Notes: a model not told the origin generated them from the sequence alone. A stretch of DNA of 64,000 nucleotides from Eutypa lata (GCA_022661535.1 JAKULF010000007.1:2666001-2730000); one strand, 5' to 3'; shown: positions 47,336 through 58,772, numbered from the stretch's first letter. Program-made: numbers and translations.

Positions 47336-49174
47336 ATGTGTGTGTGGTCCGGCATTTTGAGTTCGTTACAGCAGCCTTACACCAACATGCAGCAATCCCA
47401 TCCTGACACAACCCCACTTCCTGTCAAGAAGCAGTACCGTCCTCTCAAGATGGGGACGAATTCCTTCCACGCTTCACTACCAGCATCGCGGCCTCCAACC
47501 TTCACCTGCTTCCCTAAGCTCCCATGCGAGCTCCAGCTCATGGTATGGGAGTTTGCACTACCGCATCGCACCGTCTACATCGATGTACACGATGTACTTA
47601 GAAGCCGGCTCTGTCAACCGCCGCACTTCCCGCCATCTATCTCGCGGGCCTGTCGCGATGCCCACACCATTGCCACCAAGACCGGCCGCTGGCTATGGGT
47701 TGGCAGGGCATCCGATATGCAGCAGCTGCAGAGAACCGACAGGGAGAATGTCTCCGACATCACCACCACCACCACCACCACTATGTGCACCCATCCCATC
47801 CGGAATCTCCGGAAGAACATCATGTGGTTCGACATCGCCCGTGACACCCTCTTGACATCGAATCTCCTACTCTGGCCCCAGGACACCAAGGCGAACCCCG
47901 TCGCTGTCGAGATCCCCGTTGGCGACGTCACCATCGCCAGGAGCCTCTACTTCGACATCCTCGCCGAGGTGGTGCCGCGCATCTGGCATCTGGATCTGTC
48001 GAAGTCCCAGCTACTCCACTTCCGGATGCTGCCGCCGCCCCTCGAGGAGTTGGTGTTCCAATCCGATAAATCACCCCCCAAAAGCCCCGTCGATTTACGC
48101 CTGTGGCCCGGCTACCCCACTACTACTACGCCTACCACCACGCCTACCACGCCCACACCCGCCGCCGCCACGGCCGCCGAAATCGCATACGCAGACTGTG
48201 ACCTCACCATCGCCATCACGCGACCTCTAGCGCCCAAGGCGCACGCCGAGTTCTTCCCCGAGGGTAGCACGGTATGCTTCATCGACCTAACGGCCTTAGA
48301 GCAGCTGCTGCCATCGTGGTCGTCCTCTTGCTCCCTCTCTTCCTCTCCTCTGCTCTCTTCCTCTCCTCTGCTCTCTTCCTCTCCTCTGCTCTCTTCCTCT
48401 CCTCTGCTCTCTTCCTACTCCTCCCCCCAAACCACATCCGAACCCCCCACCCAGACCCGCGAAAAGCTCGGCCGTCTCTGGCATGCCTACGCCTCCACGC
48501 AGGACTTTGGCCGCGGGGGGAGCACGGAAGCAGGAACGGCCAGGGGCAGGACGGACCTGGACGCGTGGCGGTGCCTGGAGGACCTCTGGGCCGACCCCGC
48601 GAAGCGCAGCGACGTCTTCGAAAGCAAACGCCGCGCCCTTGCCTTCAAGTGGCTGCGCCTGAACTGGATGAAGCTGACGAGGTCGGAGCGCAGGGAGTTT
48701 GGTGTGCGAGGCGCTGCGAGGTGCGTTTGTTGCGCCGATGCCTTTCCTCCCACTGCTCCTCCGTCTTGGTCTGCTGCGCCCTCCCCTACGTTTTCTCCCA
48801 CCCCTGGTTCGCCACCATCACCGCCACTAACACCGCCGTCTCCGTCGTCGCCGTCATCATTGTCGTCTTCATCGTCTTCATCATCGTCATCGTCATCGTC
48901 ATGGTTCCCTGAATCTTCGTCGGCTGCGGCTGAGCCATCCGTCGTCTACCGCATGCCACGACCGCACGCCGCTGCGTTCTCCTGTCCCCGCCAGTTCAAT
49001 ATCGAGCATCCCTGGACCCGCCGCATCTTGGAAAATATGCCGCGCTTCAAGTTCGGGCTGTTGGTTAGGCTGGACGGCGAGGCGGCCGTAGCTGCTGGTG
49101 GGACCGCGAGTGGACCATTGCCTGGGAGGAGGATACCCGGGAGGGATGTTGTGGTAAGGGTCCCGCCTGGGTAG
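47336..49174 (+). CDS. 2EXR-domain protein with Ser-rich low-complexity segments
   Basis: One open frame of 612 aa. The ATG at 47336 is used. The ATG at codon 18 (MQQSHPD) is an alternative. Residues about 56-190 match the fungal 2EXR pattern: FTCFPKLPCELQLMVWEFAL, HRTVYIDV, PSISRACRDAH and the NIMWFDIARDTL block. The 2EXR family is abundant in filamentous ascomycetes and has no established biochemical role. A perfect 18-bp tandem repeat encodes SSSPLL four times near residue 335-358. A second Ser run lies near 505-530, made of TCGTCATCATCG-type codons. The C-terminus (FSCPRQFNIEHPWTRRILENMPRFKFG) is again ordered and probably packs on the domain. Low-complexity DNA makes the exact frame sensitive to sequencing errors. 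Confidence 0.78.
   Translation: MCVWSGILSSLQQPYTNMQQSHPDTTPLPVKKQYRPLKMGTNSFHASLPASRPPTFTCFPKLPCELQLMVWEFALPHRTVYIDVHDVLRSRLCQPPHFPPSISRACRDAHTIATKTGRWLWVGRASDMQQLQRTDRENVSDITTTTTTTMCTHPIRNLRKNIMWFDIARDTLLTSNLLLWPQDTKANPVAVEIPVGDVTIARSLYFDILAEVVPRIWHLDLSKSQLLHFRMLPPPLEELVFQSDKSPPKSPVDLRLWPGYPTTTTPTTTPTTPTPAAATAAEIAYADCDLTIAITRPLAPKAHAEFFPEGSTVCFIDLTALEQLLPSWSSSCSLSSSPLLSSSPLLSSSPLLSSSPLLSSYSSPQTTSEPPTQTREKLGRLWHAYASTQDFGRGGSTEAGTARGRTDLDAWRCLEDLWADPAKRSDVFESKRRALAFKWLRLNWMKLTRSERREFGVRGAARCVCCADAFPPTAPPSWSAAPSPTFSPTPGSPPSPPLTPPSPSSPSSLSSSSSSSSSSSSSWFPESSSAAAEPSVVYRMPRPHAAAFSCPRQFNIEHPWTRRILENMPRFKFGLLVRLDGEAAVAAGGTASGPLPGRRIPGRDVVVRVPPG
48338..48409 (+). repeat. 18-bp coding tandem repeat, four units
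   Basis: Four identical 18-bp units in frame, each encoding SSSPLL, inside the 2EXR gene. A partial fifth unit follows. Perfect identity at third positions suggests recent expansion or slippage. Confidence 0.9.
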
Positions 49175-49627
49175 GTAGGACTAGAGGTGTGCCTCGCTCG
49201 AATCAATAAACTCTGGAGTAGAATAGGGGTAGGTTGCTTTTGTACTAGCCGTAGACTCATGGAGAAGGAAGGGGGCTTACGGCGCTCTAGGTTATATGAT
49301 TTCAAGGACTCGATGAACGTAGCCACTTAGGTCTTCGGCTTGTGTGAATGATTAGGGAGATAAAGAACATTATTCTGAGTCATACTTGCTACTTAGGGCG
49401 GCGTTAAGGTCATTACAAACAACACAGGGTTTTGCTCGGTGGGTAGCTAAGTATGTATTATCCGTTTTTTGTTTTGTACACGAGATAAAGAAACCACCTG
49501 TCCCTTTGGAATGGAAGGCTTCACCTTAGCATGAATCACTTTTGTCAATAGGTGGCAGATCACAACATCAGTCATAATGTGACACCAAGTTATTTTTCTT
49601 TTAAGTGTTTAAAAAAAGATATCTATT
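49175..49627. other. Convergent spacer
   Basis: 3' flanks of two genes that meet tail to tail. Poly-T and poly-A runs near 49465 and 49610. No gene. Confidence 0.5.
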
Positions 49628-50897
49628 TCATTCACGTCTCTTTCTACACTTACCTGAACAGCTAAAACAGAGAAACAGATTACAAGATGAGGAAAATGAC
49701 GCCCAGTGGAAGTTAGTTAGCAAGCATATGCCATCTGGCAATGACAGAAGGTGCCGAGAAAACCACTTACCGCTTTTCACCACTCGTCGTTTTGTGCCCT
49801 GTCCCCCCCGTCTTCTTTGCCTCCTTAATCGGACGAGACCGCTTCGATGAGCGCTTCTCCGACGAGCTATCATCTAGATCAGCTTCATCCGCTCCACGCT
49901 TTCGACTGTGGTCGGAAGATAAAGATGAAGAAGAAGCGCCGTCCTCCTCCTCCTTCTCTTTGCCAACATCCATCATGTCCTCGTCGTCATCATCGCCGTT
50001 ATCCGTGGAGTCGGAATACAACGAGCCACTAGCACTAGTCTCGCTGTCAGTACTACTGATGTTACTATCAGAAAAAGCGATGAAGTCGTTGGCCCCCTCG
50101 GAACCCGCAGCAGCAGCTGTGGTAGTACTGCCTTGTATCATCACATTGATTTCGAACATGTCGAGGTTCGCGTTAGGGTCGTTGTTGTGGACAACGGGTT
50201 CGGCCTCTGGAGTTGTGCTGGGGGGCGTACTGGGAGAAGTACTAGGGGGGGTACTGGAAGGAGAATTGAGAAGACTAGGAAGAGTACTAGATGGAGAACT
50301 AGGAAGACTGGGAAGAGTGCTTGGAGGGGTACTGGGAGGGGTGCTGGGAGGCGTGTTAGGAGAGGTGCTGGGAGGAGTACTAGGAAGACTGGGAAGAGTA
50401 CTGGAAGAGGTACTTGGAGAGGTGCTGGGAGTGCTAGGAGATCCTATTAAAATATTAGACATTGCATTATTAGGAGGCCCGGCATCGTCGTTATCATCAT
50501 CGCCGTCTCCACCATCGTCATCTCCATCGTCGTCGTCTTCATCATCACTAAGGGGGTCGATAGTGACTTCACTATCATCAGAATCGGACTCCCAATCGTC
50601 CCAAAGCCCCTTACGACGATCGTGATCGAGCTGGATTCGGGCGACCAGCGTCGCGTGTCCCCCGGTCCTAATAAGGCCACGCTCTTCCATGCGTCTCCAG
50701 ATCTCGTTAGAACTCCACTGGTTCACGTCCTCCTCCTCGCTATCGTACTCGTGCTCGAACACCCGCTCGGCGGCATATAGGCGTTCGACCAAAAGTGTCT
50801 TAGCGCCCCCCTGCTGCATATTGAGGGCTTTAAGCCTCGTTTTGAGCTGATCGTTCTTCAGCAATAAGAGCTCGTTTTTACTCTGAGGAGCAGCCAT
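49628..50897 (-). CDS. SAP-domain-like acidic low-complexity protein
   Basis: The preferred model has two exons, 50897-49771 and 49661-49628, about 386 aa. The alternative is a single exon ending at 49767 (376 aa). Residues about 6-45 (LLLLKNDQLKTRLKALNMQQ, then GAKTLLVERLYAAE) have the helix-turn-helix pattern of a SAP DNA-binding motif. A second related unit at about 63-95 (SSNEIWRRMEERGLIRTGGHATLVARIQ) follows. Then come an Asp run, a long Ser/Thr/Pro repeat (STPPSTPPST), another acidic Ser region and a basic tail (RKRGADEADL, KRSSKRSRP) that may serve as nuclear signal. The 109-nt intron has GTAAGT, a CTAAC branch site and TTTTAG. Its use adds a Cys-Arg-Lys tail (CSGKCRKRRE). A nuclear, chromatin-related role is inference from the SAP-like units only. 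Confidence 0.75.
50215..50440 (-). repeat. Coding minisatellite (Ser/Thr/Pro, 9-12 bp units)
   Basis: Degenerate array in the SAP-like gene encoding variants of STPPST, SLPSS and STSPS. On the + strand the units read GGAGGGGTACTG-like. Unit boundaries drift, which points to repeated slippage and unequal exchange. Confidence 0.85.
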
Positions 50898-52376
50898 GAT
50901 GATAATAGTGTTGTTGTCAATGGTACTAGTGTGTTTTTGTTCCTTGTGCGATCAGATAAGCTATTAGGGCGATATCTGTACTAAGGAGTTTTCTTCTCTA
51001 ATGAGTGGGATATTGATTTGCTATCAACTATTCAAGGGATCCTTGGTCTTATATATTTATTGAAAAGCATCCTCGATTTAGCCCTTGTGGTTTTCATATA
51101 GCACTTGTTTTCTGGAGGCTTGGCAGATCGTATCATACCTGAACAGATCCATAAGAGGTGGACTCCAAATAAAGAAACGCCGTGGAACGAGGCCTTTCTT
51201 TGGAATGGACTCCAAAGCAAAGCGAAAAGGGGGCACCTCTTTGGGTGTAGCAACCGAATGAGCACAAAGATCCATAGTTAGCCTAACACTCTAGTCTTAA
51301 AAACGTCCTCATTGGGGTGTCTGGAACAATACATTAGCGAACACTCTACTATCAAGAAGGCATCACCTACGCTATTTTGCTCAAAACAGCCATTGAGGGG
51401 AGGGGAGTGTAAATGTTCCCGCTACGCATTTACAACCCTCAGGTCAATACCACGCGGTTAGGTAGGTACACTTGACTTAATGTCTTGATTACGTGGTGTT
51501 GAGCATTCAGGACAAACTATCTATGTGAAGGGCACGATCGAAATACTAGGAAAGAGGCAAAAATAACGCGTCATTCATGGAGGAACAAAGCCACTAATGT
51601 TGTATTTCCAATAATACCAACGTAACGAACGTACAGCTGAGTTCTTAAGTCGTAGTATCGACTTTCCTCCACCACAACCACCACCGAATATATTTCTTCT
51701 CCAGACTCAAGAAACGTGTGTAAGCAGACGCCCACGAGGCGAGCTCCCAAGCGATAGCGCAGAAGCATTGTCGCCGGTCCCGCGCTCGGCTGCAACACGC
51801 CGTCCCAAGCGATGGCGTAATAGCACTTTCGCTAGGAGAGTCTCTGTCTCTTGCGAGAAAACCCAGAAAACACCTCGAATGACAGCGTAGTTAACAAACA
51901 CAAATGGGGTATCATATGCAAAATGCCGGAAATCCAAAAAGAAAAAGAAAAGAAAAAAAACCATGCTCCGTGAGACGAACAAGCAGTGATGGCGTTCTAG
52001 CATTGTCACCGTGTTCGTCTTTGTTCCAAAAAGGCCAAAGGTTTCCTAGCGATGGCGCAACGGCACTGTCGCAGTTCGAGGATCGACTTAGGTATAGACA
52101 AAGAGAACCAATCCCCGAATAACCAGCGTCTTTAGACACTAAGCAACCAAAAATGATAATAGTAAGATGACAGAAGTATGTACGCAATAGTAAAAATTAA
52201 ATCGGAAGGTAGGTTGAGCTGCCTGCGCAGTTGTTAACGGCGATTAAGGGGGGCTGGCTACGGGTATTCAGGTCGAATGTTGAATCCTCATGATGGTGGG
52301 TCAGCCAGTCAGTCCCCTTATCTCTCCCCTCCTTAGCTTTCGAGCGAAGGGAAAGGAAAAGAAGAAGAAAAAAGGT
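50898..52376. other. Intergenic region with four copies of a 24-nt motif
   Basis: Between the 5' end of the SAP-like gene and the 3' end of the symporter gene, about 1.5 kb. Short frames occur at 51571-51798 and 51707-52187 (-) and 51904-52122 (+), but none has a known domain. The notable content is the repeated 24-nt motif at 51751-52072, listed separately. Confidence 0.5.
51751..52072. repeat. 24-nt imperfect-palindrome motif, four dispersed copies
   Basis: Copies lie at 51751-51774, 51809-51832, 51986-52009 and 52049-52072. All share GYGATRGCG at the left and GCAYTKTCRC at the right with a variable centre. Each can fold into a ten-position stem with a four-base loop and one constant C-A mismatch. 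At position pair 2/23, three copies have C:G and one has T:A, a paired change. Read as protein on the + strand the copies give (P/S)SD(G/S)xxALS. On the minus strand they give a DSAxxPSLG-type motif. Copies three and four are in one open frame on either strand. Whether RNA structure or peptide is conserved cannot be decided here. Confidence 0.6.
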
Positions 52377-54282
52377 CTAGGACTTCTTGTTCCACCAGAA
52401 GCGGCCGAAACCGCGCTGATGGACCTCGCGGCGCGCGGCGCCGTCCTGGAAGTCGTAGGGGTCGGCGAGCGAAGAGCTGCCGCTGCCGCTGCTGACGATC
52501 TTGCGGCTGGGCTCGTTGCCGAAGATGTGCAGGAGGACGAACATGACGAAGCTGCTGAGGATGCTGACGCAGAGGATGGCGATCATGACGTAGTTGCTGC
52601 GGCGGTACTGGTGGGGGCCGGCCACCGCGTCGGCGGGCCAGCCCGTGTACAGCGCGTACGTCGTGACGACGCTGCCCAGGTTGCCCAGGCCCGAGACCAG
52701 GGCCGAGGCGGCCGCCACGCCGACCTCGCCGTGGCGCCGCTGGAAGATCTCGTTCGTCCACGTCATGCAGGTCGGCACCGTCGGGCCGAGCCCGAACCCC
52801 ACCATCAGCAGCCCGCCGTACCGGGCCCAGGGCCGGGCTACGGGGGCGAACGTGACGGTCAGGAGCCCGGCGATCTGGATCAGGCTCGCGCAGGAGAAGA
52901 AGACCGGCCGGAACCGGTGGAACCGGTCGGCTATGGGGGTGACCAGTAGGATCGCGATCAGGTCCATCTGCGAAGATGGGTTAGAGAGGACCAGTCTGCT
53001 GGTGTAGAAGAGGAAGAGTGCTAGGTTTAACTTACAATCCAGATGGGCGCGAACAGCAAGCTTAGCTGCACACCTGTAAACTGCGGGTTGATGCCGCGAA
53101 TGATCACGGTCCCGTACAGCTGCGTGCCGATGCCGACGCCGACCACGCCGAAGTACATCATGGTCAGCGGCCAGAGCCGCCAGTCGATGAGCACGTACCC
53201 CAAGTCCTTGAGGGTCCAGGGTCTCGGGTGGTACACGCGCTTGAGATCCTCGTAGTGGACCAGAGCATCCTCGCCGGAGAGAGCTTCGGGAGACCGGGGA
53301 ACCCACTTCAGAAAACAAGAGCTGCGGGCCCGCTGCTCGCCGGGGGGCAGCGGGCGGTCCGGAAGCCACCACAGGAGGGCCACGCCGAGGACGATGCCGA
53401 GGAGCCCGTAGATGAGAAACATCCACTGGAACCCGACGAGCCCCCCGACGCCGTCCATGAGCTGGAACCCGGCTGATACCAGACCGACCACGGCGGCTGA
53501 GACTTGCGCCGCGGTGAAGTACTGCCCGATTCTCTTGCCGGTCCGGGATGGCGGGTAGAACAGCGTGAGATAGTAGGACATGCCTGGCCACATACCGGCG
53601 ATGACCACGCCCAGGAGAAAACGCAACAGCCTAATATGGAAGTGATTAGCCATTTCTAATAGGTAAGTAGGTAAGTGCACTCACTTCACGCTCCAGGCGT
53701 CTTTGACGGCCGTGAAGCAGACACCGATGACGCCAACGGCGAAGACGATGCGAGCCATCCAGACGCGGGGGCTGAGCTTGGCCATGATCAGGTTCGAGGG
53801 GCAGTCGAAGATGACGTAGGCGACGTAGAAGAGCGTCAGCGTGGTCGACACATCCTGGGGCGAGAGGTGCAGCACGGTCATCAGGTCGTGGCCGGTGGCG
53901 GCGTTCATGGTCTGCGCCAGCCCGATGTTGGAGCGGATCGCGGAGCAGAGAAAATAGAGCACCCAGAAAGCTATATGTATCATAACGTTAGGTAAACCAG
54001 AAGGTCAGCGACGATAGGACTACTATTACAGAAGCAGCACCAAGCAACCAAGCAACCAAGCAGGCAAAAATCAGATTCATGTTGTTTAACTAGGTACCTA
54101 CCTGGAATTATACGCAAGTCGAGCTTCTTGTACACCTGCTCAACGCGGTCGACGTCATATTCGATGCGCGCCGGCTGGAGCTGCGGTGCGATTTCCGGGC
54201 CAGGCGTCGCGGAGACGGCATTCTCTGCATTGGCCTCGGCAGAGAGCTTGTCTATCGGCTGCTGGGATGAGATATGAGCCAT
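52377..54282 (-). CDS. MFS transporter, anion:cation symporter (Dal5/allantoate permease) family
   Basis: Four exons: 54282-54102, 53970-53685, 53630-53036 and 52967-52377, 550 aa. Members of this fungal family carry anionic organic compounds such as allantoate, nicotinate or pantothenate with protons across the plasma membrane. The substrate here is unknown. The N-terminal cytoplasmic segment ends in EQVYKKLDLRIIP, the usual family entry into helix 1. It is followed by FLCSAIRSNIGLAQTMN and the LFYVAYVIFDCPSNLIMAKLSPRVWMARI block, which is the ACS version of MFS motif A. LLGVVIAGMWPGMSYYLTLFYP marks helices 4-5. About 12 hydrophobic segments can be counted. The C-terminal half is GC-rich, with many G/C third positions. 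All splices keep frame and restore the family motifs. The ATG at 54282 is the first in frame. Confidence 0.9.
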
Positions 54283-56866
54283 ACTTGGGCCGAGAAGCAA
54301 TGGAGGTGCGTGCTACCCAGTCCTTTCCAGCCTTTTTTTCACTCTTCACCGAACACACGAATTGACTCTCTGCTGAGGGGGTTGATTGCCTACGAATAGT
54401 GAATTTTGCGAAAGTTAAAAGAGATGTTCAACTCGTCCCAAACAAGATGAATAGATACCTAACGAATCGTGTGCGGTAATAAAAAAATAGAAATTTTTTT
54501 GAATCCTCAAGTGAGAAGTTCAACAAAAGTATATAAAAAATATTTATCGATGGGGATGCTAATTAACACCTCAACTTGCCCTAGCGTGGGGTACCTACAC
54601 TAGCGAGAGCTTCTAGTTATGAGTTAAGATCTCACGAATCTACCTATGATTTAGAGTAGTAATAGTATCCCGTCCCCTGGGTTCGCTTGCAAAACCGGCG
54701 TCAGTTAGCAAAGTCTAGACTAAAAATTTCGGCAGACGATCGGATTTGCGGTATCCCCTTAGTTCTAACCTTTCGTACATAACATGCATGCTAACAACAA
54801 ATATAAGTTAATAAGGCTCATGATGGCAGGTGCGGTAGGCTTAGTGTTATATGTACGGTCGCAGCTTGTCAATAACCGTTACATTAAACCTAGGAAATAC
54901 AACATATTATTACCCCTTTAATCACTTATAATAATATTCGCGATTTAATTAAAGCTTTATTGCGTTAAAATAATATGGTAATAAACCCCTTCGGTGGTGC
55001 TACTGCTGCGCAAAGTTAAGTTTTAACAGTTTAAATAAAACTTAATATTTTAAATGCCGTAATTAAGGGTTATTATAACGTTATATAAATCTTATTATAT
55101 ATAAAGATTTTTATAAAATAAAATAAAAATTAAAAATTAATAAGTTTATTAAAAAAAAATATATTTTAAATAAATATAATAAAAATTTAAAAATTTTAAT
55201 AAATATATATAATTTTATAAAAACGCATTTTTTTAATATTAATAACTTATATTATTATATATTTTAAAAAATAATATATAAATAAATTTTTAAATAAATT
55301 TTTTATAAATATTATAAAAAAATATAACGTATTATTAATTATTATTTAAAACGTTTATAATTATTATTTATATTAAAAATTAATTAAATTTTTATTATAT
55401 TTAAATAAATTATAAAAATTAAATAATTATTATTAAAAATATTTATAATATATTATAAATAATAATTTTTTTATTTTAATAATTATATTAATCGAAATAT
55501 ATTATTTATATATTTTTAAATAAACGTTAATATATTAATTTAAAAAGAAAAATATAATATATTAATATATTTTATAATAATTATTTTTAATTTTAAAATA
55601 TATAAAATAAAAGCTTTTTTTTATTTTAAAATATTATAATAAATTTATTAAATTTTAAAAATATATTTTATTTAATAACGAATTTATAATAAATTATAAT
55701 TACGATAATTATATAACGTAAATATTTCGTTAAAAAAGTTTTTATTATATTATTACTTTTTATTTTAATTAATTATATAATTATTAATTAATTTATTTAA
55801 AATAAAAAAATTACGTTTATTATTAATTTTTATATAATTTAAATATAAAAAAAATAATTAAATATAAATATTTTAAAATACTTTTCGTTACGAAATATAA
55901 AACTTTTTAATAATTTTAAATAATAATTTTAAAATAAAAAATAATAATATAATAATTAAAATTTATTTATAATTAATTAATAAATATCTTTTTAAATATT
56001 TTAATAATAACTTTATTTTTATATAAAATAATACTTTTATTTATATTATTTATATTATTAAAATATAACTTTAAAATAACGAAATTAAAATATTAAAATA
56101 ATTTATATATAATTTTAATTTAAATTTTATAAAAAATATATAAAAATTATTAAAAAAATAAATTTAAAAAAAAAACTTAAATTAAAAATATTTAATAATA
56201 TATAAAAAACATTAAATTTATTTATTATTATTATAATTTTTATATAAAAAAAGTTTATAAAAATATAATAAATTATTTTATAAATTTAATATTAAATTAA
56301 ATTAAAATTATAATTATTATATTTAAATAATATATTTATTATTAAAATATATTATATTATTTATTATATAAAGTTATTTAAATAATATAAATTTCTTAAG
56401 GATTTATTAATAATTAAATAAAATCCGTATAAATAAAATTAAAAGATATCATCGTAAATTATGCATTATAAAGACTAACCCGAGACTTTTACACCCCGAC
56501 TATAACCACAGCAATACTTTTTATATCACTGGCCTAAGTAAATGAACTTAAAACACTCAGCCATCTCCTAAGATGAACACTTCGCATGTCTGCGGAAGAG
56601 TTCAATAACTAGCTAGCCTCTACCTGCTTAATGAATCCTTTAACCGGAAGGGTGAGACGTAAATACATTTGAACACTATCGAGGCTATTGTTATATAACC
56701 TGTATCACATGGTGTATGACGCACTCTCTTCTTATAAGGAAAAGTATCACCTGGGGATAGGTGCACGAGATAAATGATATCTTAGCATTAAAATGACTAC
56801 CTATAAACATCAAATTTAAGACCTAACCTTATTCTTGTCCCAATTAGACCCCCGCGGTTCATAAAT
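54283..56866. other. Intergenic region containing the A+T island
   Basis: 2.6 kb between the symporter (5' side) and the Zn2Cys6 gene (3' side). The first 600 and last 400 bases are ordinary A+T-rich spacer. The centre is the RIP-type island listed separately. No coding sequence survives. Confidence 0.7.
54900..56455. repeat. Extreme A+T island, probable RIP-destroyed repeat
   Basis: About 1.5 kb in which most 60-base lines contain zero to four G or C. The remaining C is nearly always followed by G or T, and the remaining G is preceded by C or A. CpA and TpG are almost absent. This is what saturating repeat-induced point mutation (C to T in CpA context on both strands) leaves behind. Both flanks return to normal composition over about 100-150 bases. 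The original element cannot be identified. Stops occur in all frames. Confidence 0.85.
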
Positions 56867-58772
56867 TTACACTATTAAGCAGTCTATCTCTAAGCTGCGC
56901 AGCTGCACCAGCCAATTGTCTCTGCGCGGCACCTCCGCGTCCGCCGCTTCTCCCCATATAATATAGTCGCCGGCATCGTCCGATGTTGCCTCGGCATCCC
57001 TCAACTGCCAGATCTCCGTGAGGGATTCCATAGCTGCCTTCAGCATCCCCCACGGGCAGGAGACCATCATTGCCCTCAACCTCTCCATCACCCAAGCCCT
57101 GCGGTCGGGCAGCACGGTTTCGACGCCCGTCATCCATACGGGCCACGTAGTATACTTAAACAAGGGGCTCGACGGCGTGACGAACGAGAGCATCTCCAAT
57201 ATGGTGGCCGCATAGTCCTCGGTATTCAAGAGAGCAGGCAAGTGAGCGTCTGTGACGTTTTGAGACAGTGCGCCGCGTTGGCGGATGTGGCTTTGGAGGC
57301 TAGGGGCTATTAGGAGCATGTACAAACATGCGGTCGCTCGGTATGTCGAGGCGATATGCGTGCGAAGGCGGACTTCATGCTCGTCGACATAGCCGAAAAT
57401 CCTCAAGTTCCTGGCGTATATGTCATCCGCCCAGGCCTGCGGATCAAAGGACTGCATCTGGGAGAGGAGCTCCGCGCATGCGTCCAACTGATCCACCGTG
57501 GGGAACCCGAACCCGTTGGAGAAGATATCCCTGGCTAATAAAGACGTGCGAAGTATCAGGAGGAGAAGTTGGGCGGGACACGAATGGTAGCTATTTGCCT
57601 CGGTGCGTTGTAGAATGGGAAGTATGCGGATAGGGTCTATGTCAATAAAGGGAATATCGAATCCGGCCTTCTGGGCAGAGAATGTAAGAGTGTCAAGCGT
57701 TCCGCTCCAAACGTAATAGGCTATGAAGTCTGAGGCAACGCAATCTAAGACGCTTGATTGCTGAGAAGATAGTATCATGGCAAGAGCTTTTGGCCGAGCA
57801 TGACCTATTTGACTCGATGCAGTATTTAAGGAAAATGCTCTATCGGCTTGATCGTCATTCGATGATAATGGGGTTAAGTCCTCTGGCGCAGGTTCGATGG
57901 AAAAGTAATGAGAGGCTCCCATAAGTTTCCCTGCGGCCCTCATGTGGGCTCGCCAGTCATCCCGACCTGTGTCGATCAGGGCAAAGTTAATAAAGAACAG
58001 GATAGTTGCGAATAGCGCATCCTTATGGCCAGGAGTATTTTGAATATGTTCCTTTAGCTTTTGGCGCCTTAGAAACCGTTGAAGATCTGTAATGGCTTTG
58101 TGGCGTGCCCTGAAGGCATCGACGAGAGAGTCTGCGCCTGCTCGAGAGACCCCACTCGAAGAAGATGATGATGAAGATGAAGACGAAGAATTGTATCGAA
58201 CTAGGCTCGAAAGATGAACAGCTGAAGTAGCAATAATGATATCCCTCAGGAACGAGTGCTTCCCAGATAGGGGTATAAGATCCCTGAAGGGGTTGGCTCC
58301 ATCCCGAAGCGAGTCGTGAACAACGAGATCTTGACAAAACCGAGACACGACTATATGAAAACATACTCAGTACCCAGTAACCACGCGAAGCTTTGGTGTT
58401 GGGTGAAGAGGCCTACTCACAATAGCTTAAATAATATCTAGATGCCCTATCAAGGTCTTGGAACAATGGATCTAGCAAGCTGGTCCCAAGACCATACACT
58501 CTATCCTCTTTCCTATACTCCCATTCCCTGTCTCTCTGACAGTTCATAACTATGGACGAGTGTTCATGGTCCTCATACGTGTTTGAACTTGGTACATCGA
58601 ATGTCTTCTTCCCCATCATCCGGCCTCGGGATGCCATAGATTCCGTCCAGCGGTACAGTTGACCATATCCGAGGCATTGCTGGCCCGTGGTAGCACATTT
58701 GTTGCATCCGGGGATAGAACGGTCACAGCGTAACCGGCGTCTTCTGCAATTATGGCATTTGAGCAAAGTCAT
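56867..58772 (-). CDS. Zn2Cys6 transcription factor
   Basis: Two exons: 58772-58421 and 58350-56867, 611 aa. The N-terminal binuclear zinc cluster has Cys6-x2-Cys9-x6-Cys16-x6-Cys23-x2-Cys26-x6-Cys33 with the basic RRRRLRCD stretch. The protein begins almost at the cluster, as in the fungal-specific transcription factor 2 group. The rest is helical, with a PLSGKHSFLRDIIIATSAVH segment typical of that regulatory domain and a run of about 14 Ser near residue 180. The intron interrupts LSYF-VSRF, and joining it keeps frame. The gene is divergent from an MFS transporter 1.17 kb away, an arrangement often seen when a regulator controls a neighbouring exporter or cluster. Specific targets are unknown. 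Confidence 0.9.

Noticed and set aside
49741..50625. 294-codon + strand frame rich in GGVLGGVLGEV
   Set aside because: It is the mirror of the Ser/Thr/Pro minisatellite of the SAP-like gene, and low complexity keeps both strands open.
52290..52949. 219-codon + strand frame
   Set aside because: Antisense to GC-rich exon 4 of the symporter. Composition explains the open frame.
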